Part shown: piece after piece, positions 8,608-18,041 of the stretch | Position numbering within the stretch: position 1 is the stretch's first letter | Layout of the letters: each line of letters opens with the position of its first letter | Assembly (NCBI RefSeq): GCF_023111095.1 | Contig: NZ_JALGYW010000024.1 | Span: 1 to 64,000 of the forward strand | Length of the DNA stretch: 64,000 nucleotides | Origin: Maribellus sp. YY47 | GTDB taxonomy: Bacteria > Bacteroidota > Bacteroidia > Bacteroidales > Prolixibacteraceae | Direction: 5' to 3' | Translations under genes and position numbers: made by a program | The notes under the pieces: generated by a model | What the model was told of the DNA's origin: nothing | The model's input: the letters and a program-made list of their open reading frames with translations, nothing else | Databases searched by the model: none

Positions 8608-10491
8608 ATGAAACGAGTACGTAAAATATTTGCACACAAGGGAATGATTAATTGTAGCGAGTTACATACGATTCCGCAGAAAACAAACAATTTTAATTGT
8701 ATAAAATATTGGATAATCCTTTTCTCCGCATTTGTATTTTTTTCTAATTCAACATTCGCCCAGAACGATTTAAGTCAAAAAGAGGTGAAAGATATCGTTG
8801 AGAAGTATTTTATTACGAAGGATGTTCCAACTCGTTATTATTCCAACATTCTTATCCGGCTTGATGGCAATCCAACGCCAGAAGATTCCCTGATTGTACA
8901 AGGACTAGTTGATACATTGAACCCATTGATTGCAACCTGGGATGTTTATATCATAAAAGAAAAAACGGCCAATTTGATTCTGGAAATTAATAAACCAAAC
9001 GGGGAGCTTTTTGGTAAAACAAGGCTTGGCAACCGAAAAGAGCAGGAAATTGTGCAATCAAAAGTTGTTGTAAGTATTCCTCCGGATGCTTCTTTTAAGG
9101 AAAGAAAGAAAATCTTGTATTTCTATTTGTTAAAGGCATTAATTCTTTACAATCCAAACAAAGAATTAGAAGCAAAACTTCCTGGTTCTGTATTTTCAGT
9201 TAAAGAGCCTTCATATGTGACTTTTAATCCTGTTGATTTTCAGCTATTGGCAGGGCTTTACTCATCAAAGTACGACGATGATTTGAAAGCTCCTGTGAAT
9301 CCGATTAAAAGTGTTGCAAAGAACAGGCAAATCTTTATTCTTGCGGCCGTCCTTTCCAATGTGGTCTCTACTTTGTTTCTGCTTTGGATGTTTCTAATAG
9401 GCGTTTTTAAAAAACACAATTACATTTTCAGGGAATATTTTAAGCAAGGGTTAATTGTGTTGGTCGCCTTTATCATAGGAATTGTGCTGTCGGTTTTTGT
9501 TCCAATGGTTTATACAATATCTGATTTCGCGGCTAATCCAATTCACGTTTTTACTCCGATTATTGGTTTAGCGATTGGTAGCCTGACTTTAGGAATATTT
9601 ACTATAATCATTTTATTCTTTTCTGAAGGGCAAATATTGAAGGACAATACATCGTTGAGTCTCCATGTGGTTTTCCCATTTCTTACCACTACAATTATTC
9701 CGGCTTCGTTATTATTCATTCTGATTGAGTTTGTTTCTGCAAAAATGAGTGTGAAATTCCTGACTGGTGAGGGATCACGTTTAATGATCACTGTGGTATC
9801 GATTACCATGTCTATCGCTTTTTATCGCGCCTTTCTAATCTTTCTTTCAAGGAAATCAGAAAGTATCATCAATCAGAAAGACGTGGAGCTGGCCCGGATG
9901 AGCGAGATGCACCGAAAGGCAGAACTACAGTCGTTGCGGGCGAAGATCAATCCACATTTCCTTTACAATTCATTGAACTCAATTGCCAGCCTGGCTTCCA
10001 TCGATCCAAAGAAAACCGAACAAATGGCTCTGTCACTTTCCGATTTCTTTAAATACTCGATCAACCGGGAGCAAAAACAAACCAATCCGCTTTCTGACGA
10101 GTTAAAAGCCGTTGAGACCTACCTCGAAATTGAAAAGGTGCGTTTTGGCGAGCGGCTTACTTATTCGCTTGAATGCCCGGAAGAGTTGAAATCGGTACAG
10201 ATTCCACAGCTACTGATTCAACCGCTGGTAGAAAATGCAGTAAAGCACGGTGTTTCAAAACTATTGGAAGGTGGTGAAGTCCGGATTGTTGTTTCCGAAT
10301 TGGAATTCAAGAAAATCAGCATTCGTGTTTACGACAACGGCCCCGGTTTTCCGGATGGCCCCATGAGCGGTTTTGGTATCCGAAACACTCACGAACGCTT
10401 GCAACTGATTTATGAAAACAAAGCCAGCATCAACTGGCAGAACGATCCGGAAAAGTATATTGAAATTGTATTACCCAAACATCTTGCATAA
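8608..10491 (+). CDS. LytS-type sensor histidine kinase
   Basis: About 627 residues from the first ATG; an upstream TTG at 8572 would add 12. A signal-like hydrophobic segment ending FSNSTFAQ is followed by an extracytoplasmic region of about 180 residues, four hydrophobic segments, and a His_kinase/HATPase module. The phosphorylated His is in NPHFLYNS, the N box is LVENAVKHG and the G box DNGPGF. It should autophosphorylate and pass phosphate to the regulator encoded 1 base downstream. The signal sensed is unknown: the extracytoplasmic part matches nothing I recognise. Confidence 0.88.
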   Translation: MKRVRKIFAHKGMINCSELHTIPQKTNNFNCIKYWIILFSAFVFFSNSTFAQNDLSQKEVKDIVEKYFITKDVPTRYYSNILIRLDGNPTPEDSLIVQGLVDTLNPLIATWDVYIIKEKTANLILEINKPNGELFGKTRLGNRKEQEIVQSKVVVSIPPDASFKERKKILYFYLLKALILYNPNKELEAKLPGSVFSVKEPSYVTFNPVDFQLLAGLYSSKYDDDLKAPVNPIKSVAKNRQIFILAAVLSNVVSTLFLLWMFLIGVFKKHNYIFREYFKQGLIVLVAFIIGIVLSVFVPMVYTISDFAANPIHVFTPIIGLAIGSLTLGIFTIIILFFSEGQILKDNTSLSLHVVFPFLTTTIIPASLLFILIEFVSAKMSVKFLTGEGSRLMITVVSITMSIAFYRAFLIFLSRKSESIINQKDVELARMSEMHRKAELQSLRAKINPHFLYNSLNSIASLASIDPKKTEQMALSLSDFFKYSINREQKQTNPLSDELKAVETYLEIEKVRFGERLTYSLECPEELKSVQIPQLLIQPLVENAVKHGVSKLLEGGEVRIVVSELEFKKISIRVYDNGPGFPDGPMSGFGIRNTHERLQLIYENKASINWQNDPEKYIEIVLPKHLA

Positions 10492-10492
10492 A

Positions 10493-11266
10493 ATGAATAC
10501 AACGACAAAATACCGCACCATTATTGCTGATGACGAACAACTGGCGAGAGAAAGACTGAAGAAGTTACTTCTTCCATTTTCTGAGACGATTGAAATCATC
10601 GGTGAAGCAAAAAACGGAGTAGAATGCAAAGCGGTGATTGATTCCCTTAAGCCGGATCTGATTTTTCTGGATATTCAAATGCCAGGATTAAATGGTTTTG
10701 AAGTGTTGCAACAAATCGAACATTCGCCGCTGGTTATTTTCTGCACGGCGCACGACGAATTTGCATTAAAAGCCTTTGAAACGCACAGTGTCGATTACCT
10801 GGTGAAACCGGTAAGCGAAGAACGCATCGAACAATCGATTGAAAAACTGGTGTTTTTGCACCAGCGCAACGACCGGCAGCAACTGCTCGATTTGATTGAA
10901 GAAGTAACCGCTCTATCATCCAAAAATGAAATAACCACAATTCCTGTAAAACTTGGCGACCGAATGCTTATCCTGAATATTGAGGACATCTCGTATTTTC
11001 AGGCAGAGGAAAAATACGTGACGATTCACGCGATAAACGGGAAACGTTATGTTACCGATTATTCGCTGAAAGACCTCGATGAAAAACTCGATAGCAGTTT
11101 TGTTCGTATTCAGCGTGCTTTGCTGGTTAACCGATCGTTCGTAAAGGAGGTTGCCAAACACTCCAATTCAAGGGTGAAAATCCGAATGAACGATATTAAT
11201 CAGTCGCTGCTGGTTTCCGGAAGAAACTATGCCGATGAGATAAAAAGCCTTATGGTGTTGAAATAA
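10493..11266 (+). CDS. LytTR-family response regulator
   Basis: A 257-residue regulator. The receiver domain (1-125) has the acidic pair DD at 13-14, the phosphoacceptor Asp60 in IFLDIQMPG and Lys105 in YLVKPVS. A LytTR DNA-binding domain follows (about 150-257), with the typical YFQAEEKYVTIH and FVRIQRALLVN motifs. The start ATG at 10493 comes 1 base after the kinase stop, so the two genes are surely co-transcribed and form a kinase-regulator pair. A longer in-frame start inside the kinase gene is rejected. Target promoters are not visible. The gene abuts its convergent neighbour without any gap. Confidence 0.92.
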   Translation: MNTTTKYRTIIADDEQLARERLKKLLLPFSETIEIIGEAKNGVECKAVIDSLKPDLIFLDIQMPGLNGFEVLQQIEHSPLVIFCTAHDEFALKAFETHSVDYLVKPVSEERIEQSIEKLVFLHQRNDRQQLLDLIEEVTALSSKNEITTIPVKLGDRMLILNIEDISYFQAEEKYVTIHAINGKRYVTDYSLKDLDEKLDSSFVRIQRALLVNRSFVKEVAKHSNSRVKIRMNDINQSLLVSGRNYADEIKSLMVLK

Positions 11267-12391
11267 TTATTCGCCCGGGAAATAATTCCGGCTGTTCAGT
11301 ACCGTCAGGCTATTGGCGTGTGCTCGGTTAACCGAAAGACTGTATTTCTCCGAATAGTGGTCGCCCTTATAGTTGTAGCTTTTGCTCATGCTGATGTCGT
11401 GGATCAGCAGGTCGCGGTAGGTGGTCGTAAACTCGTAACTCACATTTTGCAGGTAATCCTTCGCGCCTGAGGCAACTGCAAGCGAACGGTCTTGCCGGTT
11501 ATTTTTTGGGGCGGTAACTTTTCCTTTGATATTCAAAACAGCGTAATCTTCCTTGTTTATGGTTATTTCGCCTTCAAAAGAAGAAGCATAAAAATCGCCT
11601 GAAGCTTCGAGCGTTGGTTGGTTTTGTTTGAATGCGATTACCCAGTATTCCTTTCCTCCGATGTTGGGTTGACTGATTAATGTTAGTTGATAATCGTTAA
11701 GCAGGCCTGGATTGAGAATGGCCGATGCAGAACGTACCCAGTCGTAAGCCAGCAATTCATCCACCCGCAACAGATTGCTGGAGAAGCTGTAACTTCCCTC
11801 CGATTCGTTGGTGACCCGGTATTTACGCGATTGATATTCGTTTATCGGAGAAGGTGTCGAATAGCCGTTTTTATCGTAAACAAGAACACTGGCAGTTGTT
11901 TTATTATGCGTGGTGTCGTTTACCGTAGATTCTTTTGAGTAGCTGCAATGCAGGTTAAACGGACCGGCGCCGTAGTTGTAGCGAATGTTTTCCGAAGCCA
12001 TGCGCAATATTCGGATCAGTACCATGTTTTGTCCGGCAACGTCAACTTTATCCACATCGTACGATTGCGGACGAAGCTTGATTACGTTGAATTCTTTTCC
12101 CGATAACTCACTTAGCGGAAACAGCCGGTTTTGAAATCCAACTGCCGAGAAAAAGATTTTTTTTGATGCCAGGTCTTCCGGTATTTTCAATTCAAAACTT
12201 CCTTCTTCATTGCTGGCGGTTCCGTATAAAGTTCCTTCCAGCCCAATGTTGGTGTATGAAACCGGTTGGTTGGTTTCGGCGTTAATCACTTTCCCTTTTA
12301 AAACGTGGGCTACTTTACTGCCTTGTTGGGCAAAAGTAAAAAGTGCCACATTGGCCAATATGATAAAGCTGAATATTGTTTTCACTTGCAT
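11267..12391 (-). CDS. CarboxypepD_reg-like secreted protein
   Basis: A 374-residue exported protein with a signal peptide (about 1-21, ending FTFAQ). Residues 30-110 form a carboxypeptidase-regulatory-like beta-sandwich (GKVINAETNQPVSYTNIG, then GTASNEEGSFEL), the module also found at the start of TonB-dependent receptors. The remaining 260 residues resemble the uncharacterised C-terminal part common in Bacteroidota proteins of this type. It is probably in the periplasm or outer membrane. The function is unknown. Its stop abuts the LytTR gene stop in convergent orientation. Confidence 0.7.
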   Translation of the reverse strand: MQVKTIFSFIILANVALFTFAQQGSKVAHVLKGKVINAETNQPVSYTNIGLEGTLYGTASNEEGSFELKIPEDLASKKIFFSAVGFQNRLFPLSELSGKEFNVIKLRPQSYDVDKVDVAGQNMVLIRILRMASENIRYNYGAGPFNLHCSYSKESTVNDTTHNKTTASVLVYDKNGYSTPSPINEYQSRKYRVTNESEGSYSFSSNLLRVDELLAYDWVRSASAILNPGLLNDYQLTLISQPNIGGKEYWVIAFKQNQPTLEASGDFYASSFEGEITINKEDYAVLNIKGKVTAPKNNRQDRSLAVASGAKDYLQNVSYEFTTTYRDLLIHDISMSKSYNYKGDHYSEKYSLSVNRAHANSLTVLNSRNYFPGE

Positions 12392-12632
12392 TGTTCTGAA
12401 ATTTATGTTCTGTTTTCTTCTGGTCTAAAATTGCTATTGCCCTCTTTTTAAAATTGCAGGCATTGTTTTTGCTAAAAAAACTCTCTAAAAATAAAAAATT
12501 AATACCATACCCACCTTTAAAACGTTATCAATTCAAAATAGTATATGTTAACGATGGAATAAGTTCGAAAAACGGGTTTGAGTGATGGCATAAACTGAAA
12601 CCGACGAAATCGGGTGTCTTGGCATTAATTAT

Positions 12633-12640
12633 TATATTTG
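12633..12640 (+). promoter_or_regulatory. Promoter -7 element for the coiled-coil lipoprotein gene
   Basis: TATATTTG fits TAnnTTTG and lies 26 bases before the ATG at 12666. A -33 element at the usual distance is not obvious. Confidence 0.4.
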
Positions 12641-12665
12641 TTTCATTCATCAAAAACAGAAAATT

Positions 12666-13322
12666 ATGAATCGCACATATTTGATCCTCTTACTTGCTGT
12701 AGTCGCACTTTCGGTGTCGTCCTGTGTTTCGAAAAAGAAGTTTGTGGAAATGCAGAACGGACGTTTAAAAGCCGAAGAACTTTCGCGTAAACTCGATACC
12801 GAAAACAAAGACAAAGCAGCAAGAATTAAAGCGCTGATTGCCGATTTTGAGGCGATGAAAAACGAGTTGATGGAAAGTAATGCCATGAAAGACCAATATA
12901 TCGATTCGTTAAAAGGCGAAATCAGTAACATGCTGGCCAACCTGAACAAACAAACCCGTTCGCTGGAAGAAACCAGTTTTAATCTTGATTTTGAAAAACA
13001 GCGTTTAACCAATGCTTTGGAGGCGAAGGAGAAAAGCATACAGTCGTTACAGAGTCAGGTTGATCGATTGGAGGATGATTTGTCGGCAAAAGATCTTCAG
13101 TTGGAAGAAAAGAATTTCGAGATCAATAAGTTAAACGATCAGGCAAAAATATTACAGGGAGAAATTACCGGGGGAAAAGCAAGCGTTGAGAATTTGGAGA
13201 CGCAACTCGAAAAAGCAAAATCGGATGCGGCTAAGTTGCAACAGCAATTGGCCGAAAAAGATGCCACAATCACCAAGTTGCAAAATCAGGTGAAACTTTT
13301 GAAGAGCGAAATCGGACAGTAG
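12666..13322 (+). CDS. Coiled-coil lipoprotein
   Basis: A 218-residue protein with a lipobox at LSVSSC (Cys20) followed by VSKKKFVEM, then an almost unbroken charged heptad-like region (about 30-218) rich in Glu, Lys, Leu and Gln that should form a long coiled coil. The same start is found, from memory, in OmpA-family lipoproteins of Bacteroidota, but here the C-terminal OmpA peptidoglycan-binding domain is absent and the gene ends in a terminator. It may be a lipid-anchored periplasmic spacer or a partner of an OmpA-like protein. The function is inferred from shape only. Confidence 0.7.
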   Translation: MNRTYLILLLAVVALSVSSCVSKKKFVEMQNGRLKAEELSRKLDTENKDKAARIKALIADFEAMKNELMESNAMKDQYIDSLKGEISNMLANLNKQTRSLEETSFNLDFEKQRLTNALEAKEKSIQSLQSQVDRLEDDLSAKDLQLEEKNFEINKLNDQAKILQGEITGGKASVENLETQLEKAKSDAAKLQQQLAEKDATITKLQNQVKLLKSEIGQ

Positions 13323-13340
13323 ATTCAGCTATCAGATAAA

Positions 13341-13368
13341 AAGCCCTGCAATGCTGCAGGGCTTTTTT
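13341..13368 (+). terminator. Strong Rho-independent terminator
   Basis: A perfect 10-bp hairpin, AAGCCCTGCA with TGCAGGGCTT around the loop ATGC, followed by six T, 18 bases after the lipoprotein stop. Confidence 0.9.
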
Positions 13369-13425
13369 GTGCGACGGTGTCAACACACTGCTGTTAGTAT
13401 AGATCTATGAAAAAAACTCTGATAA

Positions 13426-14178
13426 TTATTTGTCATTATTCTGAACGAACTCCGTTTGATTGGCCTTCTTAAACCACAGGCGGTCGCTAACTTGGTAGTA
13501 TTGGTCTTTTATCTCCGGATTCGAAGCCACTTCTGCTTTGGTGTAAGGGAAATAGGGAACGATATAGTCGTCACCTTGTTCCCAGTTTGCAGGGGTGTAA
13601 ACAAACATCCGATCCGTTGACTGAAGCGCTTCCACCAGACGTACGACTTCTTCCATATTTCTTCCTACCTGAACGGGATAAAAATTAATCGCCCGCACTA
13701 CATTCTTGTCGTCAATAATAAAAACACCTCTAATGTCGCGGTTGGTGCTGGTCGGTTCATGCAGCATCCCGTATTGTCTTGAAAGAACTCCATCGGGGTC
13801 TTCCATCAGAGGAAACTGGATGTTTATTTTTCCCCGGTTTTTGTAATTAATTTCCTCAAGGTGTGCTTTCCACATGTTGTGCTGAGCAACGTTGTCGGTA
13901 GAAATAACCGCTACTTTTACACCCAGTTTGTTGAACGCCGGTTGAAGGTAGGCCAACTCCAGTAACTCAGAAGTGCAAACCGGAGTGAAATCGGCAGGGT
14001 GGCTAAAGAGGATTTTCCAGCTGGTACCAAAGTCATCCGGGAAGGTGATTTTACCATCGGTGGATTGGGCTTTTACACTGGGAGCTTTTGAACCAATAAG
14101 TGGAATATTGTTGCTTTCTGCCAGTACTGTCCCCGCAACCAGGGTAACAGTCATTACGGCTAACATTAATTTTTTCAT
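13426..14178 (-). CDS. Exported 1-Cys peroxiredoxin (Prx6-like)
   Basis: A 250-residue peroxiredoxin with a cleavable signal peptide (about 1-20, VAGTVLAES). The active-site pattern PxxxTxxC is seen at residues 61-68, with the peroxidatic Cys68 in FTPVCTSE. No other cysteine is present, so it is a 1-Cys enzyme that needs an external thiol for recycling. The long C-terminal part (LHEPTSTNRDIRGVFII, then WEQGDDYIVP) matches the Prx6 type. It should reduce peroxides in the periplasm. The start at 14178 is chosen because it begins the signal peptide; an upstream in-frame ATG at 14256 would bury it. Confidence 0.88.
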   Translation of the reverse strand: MKKLMLAVMTVTLVAGTVLAESNNIPLIGSKAPSVKAQSTDGKITFPDDFGTSWKILFSHPADFTPVCTSELLELAYLQPAFNKLGVKVAVISTDNVAQHNMWKAHLEEINYKNRGKINIQFPLMEDPDGVLSRQYGMLHEPTSTNRDIRGVFIIDDKNVVRAINFYPVQVGRNMEEVVRLVEALQSTDRMFVYTPANWEQGDDYIVPYFPYTKAEVASNPEIKDQYYQVSDRLWFKKANQTEFVQNNDK

Positions 14179-14484
14179 GACTTTGAGATTTAAAATTGTT
14201 TTATAACCAATGCAATTTACGGCGCCCAATTTCGCGGAAAGTATGTTGGAAAACATGTTTTTGTTGGTCTAAATCTTATAGTCCTTGCTTTTGCGTTGAC
14301 AAGTGCAATTGAAAATATTAATATGAAAGTAAAGTGCTTGCTATTTGTTTTAAAATGATTTAAAAAACTGCAATAAACTATCGAATTGAAATAAATTGAT
14401 GGATAAAAATAAAATACGAATTAGTATTTTATTAACAAAATTTGATGTTTTTGTAGAACTCCTGATTCAAAGATTCAAAAAAAA

Positions 14485-15237
14485 CTATTTGAGCTCGTAA
14501 TCAAGTTTAAAGAGCTGGTAATATTCAACAATCGAGGCACGAACCTGGTATTCTGATGCAGTGTACGGGAGTACATTTTGTCCGTTAAACCAAACCATAA
14601 AGGTATCAGCGTAGGCCTCGTTTAAACCTGTCAATTTCATTACCATTTCCTTGTTGTAATTCTGAGCGTGCATCTCCCAGTTGCGCATGACGGTCATATC
14701 TTGCCGCACGGCACGTTTACGTTTTTCCCGTTTGCTCAAATGGTATTGCCAGTAAGAAACAGGATTGAAAAAGGCTGCCAGAATTGGAGGCCTTTCGTTA
14801 AAGGCATCGCCTCTCAGTTCCGGAGGAATAACGGTAGGTTGCCCATGGTTAAAATAATCCAGTTCTTTTGATTTTCCTTCTACCCGAACTTCTCCTACAT
14901 TGTACAGTACCGGTTCCATGTAAAAATCAAGGGTTTCATATCCGGTGTAGTAGGAAGGTATTTTGAAGATTGTTTTTTTATAGCCCACCGATGTAACTTC
15001 CAGGCTGTCGATGTTCAGCATTTCGAGCGAGAAATAACCATTGGTATTGGTAATGGTGCCGCTGTGTGTGCGGTGCAGGATAATATTGGCGTAAGGAATT
15101 GCAGAGCTGTCGGCAGTGCTTAATAAGCGCGCTTTTAATTCGATCAGCATCGGATCAATCATGTCGGTGTCGTCCTGGGCTTTGACATTCAAAACCAGTA
15201 GCATTGCAAAGAGTAATACTGCCGAAAATCTGATCAT
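14485..15237 (-). CDS. CarboxypepD_reg-like exported protein
   Basis: A 250-residue protein with a signal peptide (1-20, LVLNVKAQ), then a carboxypeptidase-regulatory-like domain (about 30-110: ARLLSTADSSAIPYANI, with the NTNGYFSLE loop). The rest is polar and aromatic, with a basic patch KREKRKRAVRQD. Its function is unknown. It resembles the other such protein at 11267-12391 in architecture but not closely in sequence. It is divergent from the propeller/phosphoesterase gene. Confidence 0.65.
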   Translation of the reverse strand: MIRFSAVLLFAMLLVLNVKAQDDTDMIDPMLIELKARLLSTADSSAIPYANIILHRTHSGTITNTNGYFSLEMLNIDSLEVTSVGYKKTIFKIPSYYTGYETLDFYMEPVLYNVGEVRVEGKSKELDYFNHGQPTVIPPELRGDAFNERPPILAAFFNPVSYWQYHLSKREKRKRAVRQDMTVMRNWEMHAQNYNKEMVMKLTGLNEAYADTFMVWFNGQNVLPYTASEYQVRASIVEYYQLFKLDYELK

Positions 15238-15430
15238 TTCAATTCTTTAGGTACAGCTGCAAAACTATGTAAAAGATTTTTAAGCTGAATGAAATAACTA
15301 AATTTAACCCCTTTTTTAACACGTGTTAAGACCGCTCGAATGTTCCGCAGGGCTTGAAAACCGAATGAAGGTTTAATGATAATGTATTAAAGATGAAATC
15401 GATTGCAACTTATCATTAATGGTTTTTGTT

Positions 15431-15438
15431 TACTTTTG
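15431..15438 (+). promoter_or_regulatory. Promoter -7 element for the propeller/phosphoesterase gene
   Basis: TACTTTTG matches TAnnTTTG and lies 86 bases before the ATG at 15524. The roughly 90-base leader has no recognised structure. Confidence 0.4.
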
Positions 15439-15523
15439 AAAATCATGTCGGCCGGGATGAAAATATTTTTCAGTACTGGTTTAGCCGGGATGATACTTTT
15501 TTTCAACAACTAAACTTAATATC

Positions 15524-17974
15524 ATGCAAAATCTTAAAAAGAGAGTGTCTTCTCTTATAATTCTAGCATTTGTATTTATTACTGCAGTGACAACCGGATA
15601 TGCTCAATCGTTGAAGGAAATCATGGTGAACAAGGTTTCACTCCCCAATGGCTGGGACCTTACTCCGGTGGGGAAGAAACTTCCGTTGGGCGACCTGCCC
15701 TTGAATATTGCGGTTTCTCCGTCGGGGAAAATGCTGGCTGTTACCAACAACGGGCAAAGTACGCAAAGTATTCAACTATTCGACAGTAAAGCGTTTAAGT
15801 TGCTTGATTCGGTCGTGATCCGGAAAAGCTGGCTCGGGCTGACTTTTTCAAAAGACGAAAAATCACTGTATGCCTCCGGAGGGAACGATAACTGGATCAT
15901 TAAGTATGAGATAAGAGACAAAAAGCTGATGGGTGTCGACACCATTGTTTTGGGGAAGCCCTGGCCAAACCTCATTTCGGTGGCAGGTATTGCGGTTGAC
16001 GAGAAACATCAAATGCTTTATGCAGTAACCAAGGAAAATAATTCGTTGTATGTGGTTGGCTTAAACGATAAGAAAATTCAAAAACAGATTCCGTTGGGAG
16101 GAGAGGGATATACGTGTCTTTTATCGAATGATATGAAAACATTGTACATATCCTGTTGGGGAGGCGATAAAGTGATTCTTTTCGATACCGAAAAGCAGGA
16201 AATGGCAGGCACAATTCCGGTGGGAGATAATCCGAATGATCTTTGTTTGACCAAAAACGATAAATTCCTTTTTGTAGCCAATGCCAACGATAATTCGGTT
16301 GCGGTGATTTCGCTGGAGCAAAAAAGAGTGATTGAGGTATTAAATGCGGCGCTGTATCCCGACGCTCCATCGGGTTCAACTACCAACAGTGTGGCTTTAA
16401 GCGAGAACGAAAAAACGCTTTACATTGCGAATGCCGATAACAATTGTCTGGCAGTGTTCGATGTCAGTAGTCCCGGAAGCAGTTTTAGTAAAGGTTTTAT
16501 TCCAACCGGCTGGTATCCTACTTGTGTAAGAGTCGTGGGGAAGAACATATTTGTCTCCAACGGAAAAGGACTTACTTCAAAGGCAAATCCACTGGGGCCA
16601 AGTCCGGAAAGCAAAGCTGAACGGGTGGAACGCCACAAGGACGTTGGAAATGCCAAAGTGCAATATATCGGTGGCTTGTTCACCGGAACGTTGCAAGCCA
16701 TAGAAACTCCGAATGAGGAGCAACTGGGCATCTATTCGCGTGCGGTTTACGAAAATGTACCCTACACTAAAGAAAAAGAGCTGGTTTCGTCGGGAGAAGA
16801 AGGAAATCCTGTGCCAATGACTGTGGGCGGGAAATCGCCGATCAAATATGTTTTTTACGTGATAAAGGAAAACCGGACCTACGATCAGGTGCTGGGGGAT
16901 TTGCCTCAGGGGAACGGAGACCCGAATCTGGTTCTTTTTGGCCGCGATGTAACACCCAATCAGCACGCAATAGCTGAACAGTTTGTGTTGCTGGATAATT
17001 TCTATGTAAATGGTGAAGTAAGCGCCGATGGTCATAACTGGACGATGGGTGCCTACGCAACCGATTATCTTGAGAAAAACTGGCCATCGAGTTATGGAGG
17101 AAGGGGAGGATTTTACCCCGGAGAAGGGAAACGCGAAGTTTCGAACAATAAAAATGGATTTCTGTGGGATTTCTGCAAGCGATACGGAGTGTCGTACCGA
17201 AGCTACGGCGAATTTATTGGCGGTAAAAAACCCAGTATTCCGGTATTGGAAGGTCATTTTTGCGAAGAATACGTGGGCTGGGACATGTCGATCCGCGATA
17301 CCGTTCGTTTTCGTTGGTGGAAAGAAGATTTCGAAAAGCTACTGGCAAAAGGAGAAGTTCCGCAGTTTAACAGTTTAAGGTTTGGAAACGATCATACCGA
17401 AGGATTAAGAATCGGGAGAACAACGCCAAAGGCTCATGCGGCAGATAACGACCTGGCGGTGGGAATGTTTGTGGAATACCTGAGTCATTCGCCAATCTGG
17501 AACGAGACCTTGATCATTATTTTGGAAGATGATGCACAAAATGGTCCAGATCATGTGGATGCACACCGCACCACTGCCTACATTGCCGGAGGATTTATAA
17601 AACAAGGGTATGTCGATCATACCATGTATTCCACATCGTCGGCATTGCGCACCATCGAACTTATTTTGGGGTTGCCCCCAATGAGTCAGTACGATGCTTC
17701 GGCCGAACCCATGTGGCGTTGTTTTAATAAGACCGCCGGCCATCCTCCGTTTAAGGCCCTGCCTGCAAATATCGATCTGAACCTGAAAAATACCCGCGAA
17801 ACCGCCATGTCGAAGTTGAGTGAAACGTTCAATTTTAAAAAGGAAGACAGCATTCCGGATGATTTATTCAATAAGGTAATATGGGCAGCCATCAAGGGGG
17901 AAGATAGCCCCTGCCCGGCGCCCGTGCATGCGGCTTTTTTCAGTGTTAGTTCCGATGAGGACGATGACGATTAG
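15524..17974 (+). CDS. YncE-like beta-propeller / phosphoesterase fusion
   Basis: An 816-residue exported protein (signal peptide about 1-28). Residues about 50-370 are repeated propeller blades with YVTN/YncE-like motifs (AVTNNGQSTQSIQLFDS, VANANDNSVAVISL, IANADNNCLAVFDVSS). Residues about 430-760 are a phosphoesterase domain of the acid phosphatase/phospholipase C type: VIKENRTYDQVLGD, DNFYVNGEVSADGHNWTMGAY, and a metal-binding EDDAQNGPDHVDAHRT block. The fused layout is known in Bacteroidota; the substrate is not. The C-terminus is very acidic (SSDEDDDD), which might bind divalent cations. It probably acts in the periplasm or outside. Confidence 0.85.
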   Translation: MQNLKKRVSSLIILAFVFITAVTTGYAQSLKEIMVNKVSLPNGWDLTPVGKKLPLGDLPLNIAVSPSGKMLAVTNNGQSTQSIQLFDSKAFKLLDSVVIRKSWLGLTFSKDEKSLYASGGNDNWIIKYEIRDKKLMGVDTIVLGKPWPNLISVAGIAVDEKHQMLYAVTKENNSLYVVGLNDKKIQKQIPLGGEGYTCLLSNDMKTLYISCWGGDKVILFDTEKQEMAGTIPVGDNPNDLCLTKNDKFLFVANANDNSVAVISLEQKRVIEVLNAALYPDAPSGSTTNSVALSENEKTLYIANADNNCLAVFDVSSPGSSFSKGFIPTGWYPTCVRVVGKNIFVSNGKGLTSKANPLGPSPESKAERVERHKDVGNAKVQYIGGLFTGTLQAIETPNEEQLGIYSRAVYENVPYTKEKELVSSGEEGNPVPMTVGGKSPIKYVFYVIKENRTYDQVLGDLPQGNGDPNLVLFGRDVTPNQHAIAEQFVLLDNFYVNGEVSADGHNWTMGAYATDYLEKNWPSSYGGRGGFYPGEGKREVSNNKNGFLWDFCKRYGVSYRSYGEFIGGKKPSIPVLEGHFCEEYVGWDMSIRDTVRFRWWKEDFEKLLAKGEVPQFNSLRFGNDHTEGLRIGRTTPKAHAADNDLAVGMFVEYLSHSPIWNETLIIILEDDAQNGPDHVDAHRTTAYIAGGFIKQGYVDHTMYSTSSALRTIELILGLPPMSQYDASAEPMWRCFNKTAGHPPFKALPANIDLNLKNTRETAMSKLSETFNFKKEDSIPDDLFNKVIWAAIKGEDSPCPAPVHAAFFSVSSDEDDDD

Positions 17975-17986
17975 AACGCAAATGAT

Positions 17987-18016
17987 AAAGGCCCGGTCAG
18001 AAGCCGGGCCTTTATT
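17987..18016. terminator. Bidirectional terminator between convergent genes
   Basis: A perfect 10-bp hairpin, AAAGGCCCGG with CCGGGCCTTT around TCAGAAG. It has a T-rich tail on the plus side and an A-rich start that gives T on the minus side. It lies between the phosphoesterase gene and valS and can serve both. Confidence 0.85.
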
Positions 18017-18041
18017 TATGATTTTGTTTTTAAAGCACTTC

